Shown here: positions 20,174 through 26,057 of the stretch, piece after piece
Position numbering within the stretch: position 1 is the first letter of the stretch
How the letters are laid out: every line of letters begins with the position of its first letter
IMG/VR virus record: IMGVR_UViG_3300028829_002233
Coordinates: 1 to 37,996 of that record
DNA from: a virus
Length of the DNA: 37,996 nucleotides
Strand: one strand, 5' to 3'
Program-made: the position numbers and the translations under genes
The notes under the pieces: model-generated
The model's database searches: none
What the model was told of the DNA's origin: nothing
The model's input: only the letters and a program-made list of their open reading frames with translations

Positions 20174-20185
20174 TAAGGATTTAAA

Positions 20186-20458
20186 ATGGCCTCAGATGTC
20201 AAAGCTACCCATTTAACCGCTTCAGGTGCTGTGTTTGGTGGACGAACTCGCGTAAAAGCAATTCACTACACCTGTGGAACCAGTCCCACCTTAGTTTTAA
20301 AAAATGGTTCTGACGCAAACGGAACTACTTTTTTAACGTTAGCTTTTGCCAATAATACAGACGATAACGTTTATGTACCCGACGAAGGTATGGTTTTTCC
20401 AGAGGGTTGCTTTGCTGTATTAACAAACATTTCTAACGTTACTGTGTTTTATAATTAG
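20186..20458 (+). CDS. Small beta-rich virion-type protein, paralogue 2 (90 aa)
   Basis: A tandem, diverged duplicate of the gene before (same length, shared PDEG and VTVF near the end: NVYVPDEGMVFPEG, NISNVTVFYN). It contains two Cys residues not found at the same places in its partner. Tandem paralogues of this size suggest two related capsomer or tail decorations. The start follows TAAGGATTTAAA. No family is known to me. Confidence 0.65.
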   Translation: MASDVKATHLTASGAVFGGRTRVKAIHYTCGTSPTLVLKNGSDANGTTFLTLAFANNTDDNVYVPDEGMVFPEGCFAVLTNISNVTVFYN

Positions 20459-20467
20459 GAGACGAGT

Positions 20468-20752
20468 GTGGCTTCTACTAAAAACGTTACACGTACTCCA
20501 TCTGGTAAAATAAAATACAGGGGTGAAGTTTTTTCAGGGTACAATAAGCCTAAACGAACTCCCGGTAAGAATAAAAAAAGCGCTGTTCTAGCTAAAAAGG
20601 GGGATCAGATTAAACTTGTTCGGTTTGGTGATCCTAACATGAAAATAAAAAAAGCACAGCCCGCTCGCCGAAAAAGCTTCAGGGCTAGGCACAAATGCGA
20701 AACGTCTAAAGATAAGTTTAGTGCACGATACTGGTCGTGTAAGGCTTGGTGA
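20468..20752 (+). CDS. Basic hypothetical protein (94 aa)
   Basis: Starts with GTG at 20468 behind AGGAGACGAGT. It is very basic (TPSGKIKYRGEVFSGYNKP, KLVRFGDPNMKIKKAQPARR) and ends ARHKCETSKDKFSARYWSCK, with a C-x(15)-C near the end. I know the 'DPNMxIKKxQPARRKSFRARHxC' pattern from marine and cyanophage hypothetical proteins (possibly DUF6321; name uncertain). The high charge suggests DNA contact in the virion or packaging. The HNH gene starts four bases later. Confidence 0.7.
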   Translation: MASTKNVTRTPSGKIKYRGEVFSGYNKPKRTPGKNKKSAVLAKKGDQIKLVRFGDPNMKIKKAQPARRKSFRARHKCETSKDKFSARYWSCKAW

Positions 20753-20755
20753 AGT

Positions 20756-21232
20756 ATGGGACGTGATCGCGTATATCGTAAAATATATGTAAAGGCACAC
20801 GGTCCTGTGCCTAAAGGATACCATATACACCATATAGATGGCGACCCAAACAATAACAATATTGAAAACTTGATAGCTGTTACCCCCGAGGAGCATTATC
20901 GTCTTCATATTGAAATGGGTTTTCCTTGGAAAGGTGGCAAAAAAGGTTGGTTTATAGGTGCTGCGGAGGCGGGTTCTAAGGGTGGTAGAGCTAAGTGGTT
21001 AAAAATACAAGAAAAGCTAAACCCCGAAAAAATAACAGAAGTAATGCGGAACCTGTCCAATAAGTCTTCTCGTTTTGAAGGTAAGTCGCATACTAAAGAA
21101 AGCATAGCAAAAATGAAAAAAACCTTTGCAAACAAACCTTTTTGGGTTTGCAAGTGTGGTAAAAAAATAAAACTTAATAAAGGTAATATACTACAACACC
21201 AACGAGCCTGCTCAGAATGGATTTTACAATGA
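20756..21232 (+). CDS. HNH endonuclease with NUMOD3-type motif and C-terminal zinc finger
   Basis: A probable homing-type endonuclease. The HNH core is HHIDGDPNNNNIENL (H25, H26, D28, N35) with H47 in EEHYRLH. A NUMOD3-like DNA-binding stretch lies at about 106-124 (RFEGKSHTKESIAKMKKTF). The C-terminus carries a zinc finger, C132-x-C134 ... H148-x3-C152. Such enzymes are often free-standing selfish genes, though some help packaging. It lies in the structural operon with a 4-base overlap to the next gene, so it is well integrated and not a recent blunt insertion. Confidence 0.85.
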   Translation: MGRDRVYRKIYVKAHGPVPKGYHIHHIDGDPNNNNIENLIAVTPEEHYRLHIEMGFPWKGGKKGWFIGAAEAGSKGGRAKWLKIQEKLNPEKITEVMRNLSNKSSRFEGKSHTKESIAKMKKTFANKPFWVCKCGKKIKLNKGNILQHQRACSEWILQ

Positions 21233-21411
21233 GAAACGAGGATATTTTAGCTAGACTTGAAAAACATGAAGCCGAGTGCAATTTACGTTATAAACGTATT
21301 GAGGAAAGACAAAATGAGTTTTTGACTTCATTAAAGTCCGTGGGCAACAAACTTTGGGGTGTTATTATTATAATAATAGGAATGCCTTTTTTCCAAGCTT
21401 TTATAGGTTAA
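21229..21411 (+). CDS. Small coiled-coil plus membrane-anchor protein (XhlA-like, possible holin or antiholin)
   Basis: I choose ATG 21229 because it overlaps the previous stop as ATGA; ATG 21217 would add four residues. Residues 1-40 form a charged coiled coil (EDILARLEKHEAECNLRYKR), and about 42-60 is one membrane segment (LWGVIIIIIGMPFFQAF). This layout resembles haemolysin XhlA-type phage proteins that assist lysis. The main holin is at 14952, so this could be a second holin, an antiholin, or an unrelated virion membrane protein. Confidence 0.6.
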   Translation: MRNEDILARLEKHEAECNLRYKRIEERQNEFLTSLKSVGNKLWGVIIIIIGMPFFQAFIG

Positions 21412-21414
21412 AAT

Positions 21415-21600
21415 ATGGCGTATTCAAAAAAATCTAAAAAAGCATCACCGAAAAGTAAAGGTAGTAAGATTTGCCCAAAAGGTAAAGCTTGGGCAGAAAG
21501 AACTTTTGATACTTATCCGTCAGCGTATGCTAATCTAGCTGCATCTAAATATTGTAAAGATCCTAATTACGCAAAGGCTAGTAAAAAAAAGAGTAAGTAA
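21415..21600 (+). CDS. Small Lys-rich protein with KxWAxRTFDxYPSAYAN motif (61 aa)
   Basis: Very basic, with Lys/Ser tails at both ends. The core is KGKAWAERTFDTYPSAYANL then ASKYCKDPNYAKA, a pattern known from marine phage hypothetical proteins. It starts three bases after the previous stop, and its own stop is followed directly by the next ATG. The family is probably DNA-packaging or virion-associated; no function is established to my knowledge. Confidence 0.65.
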   Translation: MAYSKKSKKASPKSKGSKICPKGKAWAERTFDTYPSAYANLAASKYCKDPNYAKASKKKSK

Positions 21601-21927
21601 ATGGGTAAATTAAAGGAGTGGTTAAATGAAGACTGGGTCAGAGTTGATAGCAGCGGTAACATCGCGGGTAAATGCGGTACTTCAAAAAACAAAAAGAATC
21701 CTGATAGGTGCTTACCAAGGGCTAAAGCGAATAGTCTTAGCAAGTCTCAAAGGGCTACAACAGCTCGTAAAAAGAAGCGTGAAGGCGCTAAAGGAAAGCA
21801 AGTTGTTTCAAACACTAAGGCGGCCAAAGTAAAACGCATGTCTAAGGGTGGTGTTGTTGCAAAAGGTTGCGGCAAAATTCTATCAAATCGTCGTAAACTC
21901 ACAAAAGGGTCGGTTTCTAGGTTATGA
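21601..21927 (+). CDS. Basic protein with SKGGVV tail (108 aa)
   Basis: Starts without gap after the previous gene. The N-terminus reads GKLKEWLNEDWVRVDSSGN then KCGTSKNKKNPDRCLPRAKA, a recurrent pattern in marine phage proteins. The second half is Lys/Arg-rich and ends RMSKGGVVAKGCGKILSNRR. The M-x-x-GG-x-V element is shared with other proteins of the window. The strong positive charge suggests DNA contact. Its stop overlaps the next start (ATGA). Confidence 0.65.
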   Translation: MGKLKEWLNEDWVRVDSSGNIAGKCGTSKNKKNPDRCLPRAKANSLSKSQRATTARKKKREGAKGKQVVSNTKAAKVKRMSKGGVVAKGCGKILSNRRKLTKGSVSRL

Positions 21928-22508
21928 ATTTAGATTTCTACAGTGATCCTATTGAAAAGGAAATTGTAACCGAAGTCATGAGGTGGTCGGAAGAAGTTTT
22001 ATCTATACCTTCCCCGCTTTTTAATAACCTACCGCCGTGCCCTTACGCAAAAAAATCTTTATTAGAGCAGAAAACAGCGCTACTTTTTAAAAAAGAAGAT
22101 AATTATCAGCAGTTGTATTCCTGTATTTCCCAGTTTGACGATAATTTTGAACTAGCTATCATCATTGATTTAGCGAACGATAAAAGCGCAGAAGAGTTTC
22201 ATGAGTATTTTCATGATTTAAACGAAGCTATATCCAACGGTATGTTTATTGATAAGGATATATGGGTTATGGGTTTTCACCCGGATGACGAGCCCAGTGA
22301 GTTTGTGGAAGAAGTAACTTTTGATTATGAAAATGAAACAACTTATTGTATGATATTTGTACAAAGGTTATCCGTTTTACAGAAAGCCGCAGATAAGTTG
22401 AATAAAAAAGGTTATTATGCTAGTTATGGTGACGAGTACGATGCTGAAGACATATATGAAATTAGAAAACAGCTATATAGGAGACTAAAAAATGGCGATG
22501 AAACCTAG
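21924..22508 (+). CDS. Acidic hypothetical protein with LPPCPYAKK motif (194 aa)
   Basis: Starts at an ATGA overlap with the basic protein before it, though it is acidic itself. The motif NNLPPCPYAKKSLLEQ (about residues 35-50) recurs in cyanophage and marine phage proteins. Later regions read DNFELAIIIDLANDKSAEEF and DIWVMGFHPDDEP. A compact alpha/beta fold is likely, with a possibly reactive Cys. It overlaps the next gene by 17 bases. No enzyme activity can be assigned. Confidence 0.65.
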   Translation: MNLDFYSDPIEKEIVTEVMRWSEEVLSIPSPLFNNLPPCPYAKKSLLEQKTALLFKKEDNYQQLYSCISQFDDNFELAIIIDLANDKSAEEFHEYFHDLNEAISNGMFIDKDIWVMGFHPDDEPSEFVEEVTFDYENETTYCMIFVQRLSVLQKAADKLNKKGYYASYGDEYDAEDIYEIRKQLYRRLKNGDET

Positions 22509-22719
22509 AAAAGTAAAGAAAAAACCTGTTAAGAAAATAAGAAGAGTAGCGGTTGATGGACCAAAATTAATAGAAAAAGGTAAAGGCGGAGCTGTTAAGA
22601 AAATGCGAGGCGGTGGCATGGTTAAGAAAATGCGAGGCGGTGGCATGGTTAAGAAAATGCGAGGCGGTGGCATGGTTAAGAAAATGCGTAAAGGCGGAGC
22701 CGTTAGAAAGAAGAAGTAA
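22492..22719 (+). CDS. Lys-rich protein with three exact 9-residue repeats (75 aa)
   Basis: Starts at ATG 22492, eight bases after AGGAG inside the previous gene. The N-terminus is basic (KPRKVKKKPVKKIRRVAV), and the second half is a tandem repeat of MRGGGMVKK units from 27-base DNA repeats (22594-22674, plus a partial unit to 22688). It is almost purely Lys, Arg, Gly, Met and Val, so it is probably disordered and may bind DNA or pack in the virion. The repeat number may vary between relatives. Confidence 0.65.
   Translation: MAMKPRKVKKKPVKKIRRVAVDGPKLIEKGKGGAVKKMRGGGMVKKMRGGGMVKKMRGGGMVKKMRKGGAVRKKK
22594..22688 (+). repeat. 27-bp tandem repeat, 3.5 copies, inside the Lys-rich gene
   Basis: Three identical 27-base units (22594-22620, 22621-22647, 22648-22674) begin GTTAAGAAAATGCGAGGCGG, followed by a 14-base partial unit. 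The unit length keeps the reading frame. Exact identity, even at third codon positions, indicates recent expansion or ongoing repair between copies. Confidence 0.9.
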
Positions 22720-23388
22720 ATGGCCTTATCGGGTAGTAAAGACTTTGAATTAGACGTAGCCGATTACGTTGAAGAAGCTTTTGAGCGTTGTGGCTTGGAG
22801 GTACGTACAGGCTATGATCTAAAAACAGCGAAACGGTCGCTTAATCTATTGTTAGCGGATTGGGCTAACAGAGGCTTAAACCAGTGGACAATAAAACAAC
22901 GATCACAAGCGCTTGTTCAAGGTACGGGTAATTACAATCTGGATAAGGATATTATTGATATTTTATCAGTTGTTGTTCGAAGAGACGGTACGGACTATTC
23001 TTTGGAAAGATTAAGCCGTGACGAGTATTTAACAATACCCACAAAGACTACGCAAAGTCGTCCGAATCAATTCTTTTTGGATAGACAGCTAACACCTAGC
23101 TTAAAGTTATGGCCTGTACCAGAAAACAGTACAGATGTTGTATATTACGATGCATTAACCCGTATGGATGACGCGGATGTTTATACCAATACGATGGACT
23201 TACCGTTTAGGTTTTACCCCTGTTTAGCGGCAGGTCTGGCGTATTATATTGCTTTAAAAAGAGCGCCTCAACGTATACAGGTCCTTAAGTCCATTTATGA
23301 GGAAGAGTTTCAAAGAGCTGCGGAAGAAGACCGAGATCGCGCTTCCTTTAACGTAGCCCCTAGCTTTTCGACGTACAGGATAGGCTGA
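22720..23388 (+). CDS. Head-tail adaptor (P22 gp4-like)
   Basis: A probable connector that docks under the portal to extend the channel and receive the tail. The start FELDVADYVEEAFERCGLEV then SLNLLLADWANRGLNQWTI is a pattern widely labelled as head-to-tail joining or P22 gp4-like protein. The middle is beta-rich (LKLWPVPENSTDVVYYDAL), and the end is helical and charged. The 222-residue length is somewhat longer than P22 gp4 (166). The stop overlaps the next ATG (TGATG). Confidence 0.75.
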   Translation: MALSGSKDFELDVADYVEEAFERCGLEVRTGYDLKTAKRSLNLLLADWANRGLNQWTIKQRSQALVQGTGNYNLDKDIIDILSVVVRRDGTDYSLERLSRDEYLTIPTKTTQSRPNQFFLDRQLTPSLKLWPVPENSTDVVYYDALTRMDDADVYTNTMDLPFRFYPCLAAGLAYYIALKRAPQRIQVLKSIYEEEFQRAAEEDRDRASFNVAPSFSTYRIG

Positions 23389-23747
23389 TGGCTAAGTTTG
23401 CGTCTGGTAAGAAATCATATGCTATATCAGACCGATCAGGTTTTCGTTATCGTTATAAGGATATGCGGAAAGAATGGAATGGGTTACTGGTGGGACCAGA
23501 CGAGTTCGAAGCTAAACAGCCTCAACTAGGACCCTTTCGTAAGGTAAACGACCCTCAAGCTTTGAAAGAGGCTCGACCACAACCTAATAATCCGACCAGT
23601 GCTTTTTTGGTGGTAACCACAAACGGTATAGTGTATTTAGGTAACGGTAATTGGAGCACGGCAGGCGTAGCCGAAATGCCTTCTGAGCTTGATATAACCA
23701 ATGCCTTAGACGGGGGTGTTGGTACAGTAACGGTGGTAACAACATGA
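23388..23747 (+). CDS. Minor virion protein with VTVVTT C-terminus (119 aa)
   Basis: The pattern YRYKDMRKEWNGLLVGPDEF is common in short-tailed marine phages after the adaptor gene, and the role is probably structural. The C-terminus ends in VGTVTVVTT, closely like the end of the protein at 32370 (AGSVTVTTT) and the repeat unit of the protein at 25145. It overlaps its neighbours on both sides by 1 and 4 bases. Confidence 0.7.
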   Translation: MAKFASGKKSYAISDRSGFRYRYKDMRKEWNGLLVGPDEFEAKQPQLGPFRKVNDPQALKEARPQPNNPTSAFLVVTTNGIVYLGNGNWSTAGVAEMPSELDITNALDGGVGTVTVVTT

Positions 23748-24394
23748 GTTTTACATATGCACAGCTAAAAACCGCAGTACAGGATTATGCAGAAAACGAT
23801 GAGACGTCTTTTGTAAACAACTTACCTGTATTTATAAGACAAGCTGAAGAACGTATACTTAAAAACGTACAATTAAGTTTGTTTCGTAAAAATGTCAGCG
23901 GTAACATGAGCATAAATAACCAGTACCTTGCCTGCCCTTCTGATTTTTTAGCACCTTTTTCCCTATCATTCACTGATGCTGATTCTAATAAAATATTTTT
24001 GGATTTTAAAGACACTGATTTTGTACAGTCTTTTAATCCTAATTCAGCGACAACAGGTAATCCTAGATACTATGCCTCTTTTGATGTTGATAATTTTATA
24101 ATAGGACCAACGCCAGATGCGTCACGAGTAGTTGAACTACATTACTTTTATAGACCGGCAAGTTTGACAGCAGGCTCTGACAGTGGCACCACGTGGCTAA
24201 GTGAAAACGCGCAAGTAGCTCTCCTGTATGGAACACTTGTTGAAGCTTATATATATATGAAGGGTGAACCTGATATTATGGCGCAATATGAAAAGCGTTT
24301 TGCTGAGTCGATAAATAGTATGAAGATGCTAGGTGAATATAAAGAAGTTACAGATCAATACCGTCAAGGGTTGGTGATAAGGGAGAAATCATGA
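23744..24394 (+). CDS. Tail/adaptor structural protein (216 aa)
   Basis: The start SFTYAQLKTAVQDYAENDET then PVFIRQAEERILKNVQLSLF is a common pattern in phage structural operons, often placed with the adaptor genes. The middle is beta-rich and the last 60 residues helical (EAYIYMKGEPDIMAQYEKRF). It probably belongs to the neck or tail adaptor ring, like T7 gp11 or P22 gp4-type partners. ATGA overlaps occur at both ends. Confidence 0.7.
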   Translation: MSFTYAQLKTAVQDYAENDETSFVNNLPVFIRQAEERILKNVQLSLFRKNVSGNMSINNQYLACPSDFLAPFSLSFTDADSNKIFLDFKDTDFVQSFNPNSATTGNPRYYASFDVDNFIIGPTPDASRVVELHYFYRPASLTAGSDSGTTWLSENAQVALLYGTLVEAYIYMKGEPDIMAQYEKRFAESINSMKMLGEYKEVTDQYRQGLVIREKS

Positions 24395-24690
24395 CATTTC
24401 CTGCCCTTAAGTTAGATTTAAATCCCGATTACGCTGTTGACGTACACACTACAACGAATCGGGGTTTCACACCAGAGGAAGTTGCGGAGCGATGCGCGGA
24501 TAAAATTATCTCAATTAGCGACAATGCCGACCCTGCTATAAAGGCTCAAGCACGTGCCTTTCGTAAGCATATTGTAAAAGTTTTAGAATTTTATATGCAC
24601 GAGGCGATAAAAAGTGATAGAACCACTGTGTATAACGCGATAAAAGATGCCGGACATCTCGACCTTGCAAACTTAATTAGGAGACTATAA
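24391..24690 (+). CDS. Conserved small structural-region protein (99 aa)
   Basis: Reads TPEEVAERCADKIISISDNA then TTVYNAIKDAGHLDLANLIR, a pattern very widespread in tail/neck gene clusters of marine phages. All-helical. No activity is known; assembly or tail completion is inferred from location. It overlaps the previous gene by four bases. Confidence 0.7.
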   Translation: MTFPALKLDLNPDYAVDVHTTTNRGFTPEEVAERCADKIISISDNADPAIKAQARAFRKHIVKVLEFYMHEAIKSDRTTVYNAIKDAGHLDLANLIRRL

Positions 24691-24692
24691 CC

Positions 24693-25145
24693 ATGGCTTT
24701 TTCAGGCAATTTCATGTGTACGTCGTTCAAGAAAGAGCTCTTGTATGGTGTCCACGACTTCGATCTCTCTTCGGGAGATACTTTTAAAATAGCGCTTTAC
24801 ACCAATTCAGCGACATTTACCGCAGCTACTACAGCTTATACAACAGGTAATGAAGTAAGTGGTACAGGATACACTGCGGGCGGCGGTGCGCTTACAAACG
24901 TAGATCCAACATCTTCGGGCACAACAGCCTTGACAGATTTTGCGGATGAGACGTTTTCTAACGCGACTATTACTGCTCGAGGTGCGCTAATATACAATAC
25001 TACACCAAATACAACGAGCTTATCGGTTACAAACCCTTCTGTTGTTGTTTTAGATTTTGGTTCAGATAAATCATCTTCGTCAGGTGACTTTACTATTGTA
25101 TTTCCAACAGCCGACGCAACTAATGCCATTATTCGGATAGCGTAA
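24693..25145 (+). CDS. Beta-rich minor structural protein (150 aa)
   Basis: The start MAFSGNFMCTSFKKELLYGV then HDFDLSSGDTFKIALYTN is a known pattern of small phage structural proteins. The remainder is Thr/Ser/Gly-rich beta sequence, ending FTIVFPTADATNAIIRIA. A tail or fibre-base role is likely. The stop overlaps the next ATG by one base (TAATG). Confidence 0.7.
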   Translation: MAFSGNFMCTSFKKELLYGVHDFDLSSGDTFKIALYTNSATFTAATTAYTTGNEVSGTGYTAGGGALTNVDPTSSGTTALTDFADETFSNATITARGALIYNTTPNTTSLSVTNPSVVVLDFGSDKSSSSGDFTIVFPTADATNAIIRIA

Positions 25146-26047
25146 TGTCCAGTGTTACCGTTGCTTTCTCGGGGTGGAACTCTTCCACCCAAGGATGGGG
25201 CAGTGGTGGTTGGGGTGAAGATGTTGCTTTACCCAATGCGGCGGGATCGGTTGGTACGGTTACAGTAGACGCGGAAGCTAATGCTCCCGTAACAGGTCTT
25301 TCCGCTACAGGTAGTGTGGGATCCGTATTAGTTACAGCGGTAACTAGCGTATCGGTTACAGGGGTATCTGCTACAGGCGCGGTAGGGTCCACTACCGTTA
25401 CATTAGGTGCAAATGTTTCTGTTACAGGAGTATCCGCTACAGGTAATGTAGGTTCCACCACGGTTGTTATAAATACAGAGGCACCTGTTACAGGGGTACC
25501 TGCTGTAGGTAATGTAGGATCCTTATCGGTCAATGGTGATGCCAATACAAGTGTTACAGGGCTATCCGCTACAGGTTCAGTGGGTGGAGTAACAACTGCA
25601 ATAGGATCTACGGTAAGTGTAACGGGTCTTTCCGCTACAGGTGCGGTAGGGACAACTACCGTAGAGGTGTCGCAAACAATAGATGTAGTAGGTCTTTCTG
25701 CTACAGGCGCTGTAGGAACAGCAGGTGTATCTGCGGCAGGTAACACCGATGTAACAGGAATATCTGCTACTGCATCTGTAGGTTCTACTACTGTAAAAGT
25801 AGGACAAACGGTTGTTGTTACAGGGTTGTCGGCTACAGGTACTGTGGGATCCGTTACGGCAAACGGCGGAGCTTCGATAGTTGTCTTAGGTGTATCGGCA
25901 ACAGGAATTGCAGGAAATGCTTTAGTTTACGGAAACATAATACCGAATCAAGACCCTAACTACAATGGTATTGAACCTAATCAAGATCCGAGCTATAGTG
26001 AGGAGCAACCAAATCAGAACGCACAGTGGACACAAATTGCAGCATAA
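25145..26047 (+). CDS. Repeat-rich beta protein (about 11 VTGLSATG units, 300 aa)
   Basis: The N-terminus reads FSGWNSSTQGWGSGGWGEDV. Residues about 35-255 are a run of some 11 units of 20-25 residues built on SVTGLSATGAVGTTTV, with small changes. This suggests an elongated beta-solenoid or stacked Ig-like fibre. The tail has three NQ-type units (IIPNQDPNYNG, IEPNQDPSYS, EQPNQNAQW). Such proteins are common in marine phages next to the tail fibre. A fibre, decoration or adhesion role is likely, with no proven function. Confidence 0.75.
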   Translation: MSSVTVAFSGWNSSTQGWGSGGWGEDVALPNAAGSVGTVTVDAEANAPVTGLSATGSVGSVLVTAVTSVSVTGVSATGAVGSTTVTLGANVSVTGVSATGNVGSTTVVINTEAPVTGVPAVGNVGSLSVNGDANTSVTGLSATGSVGGVTTAIGSTVSVTGLSATGAVGTTTVEVSQTIDVVGLSATGAVGTAGVSAAGNTDVTGISATASVGSTTVKVGQTVVVTGLSATGTVGSVTANGGASIVVLGVSATGIAGNALVYGNIIPNQDPNYNGIEPNQDPSYSEEQPNQNAQWTQIAA

Positions 26048-26057
26048 GGATAATTAA

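Noticed and set aside
25129-25746. 205-codon open frame on the minus strand over the repeat protein gene
   Set aside because: It is the antisense shadow of a low-complexity Val/Thr/Gly repeat; no ribosome site, and the plus-strand gene is well supported.
25270-25910. Regularly spaced DNA repeats that look CRISPR-like at first glance
   Set aside because: The repeats keep the reading frame, vary in sequence, and encode a repeated beta unit in a clear gene.
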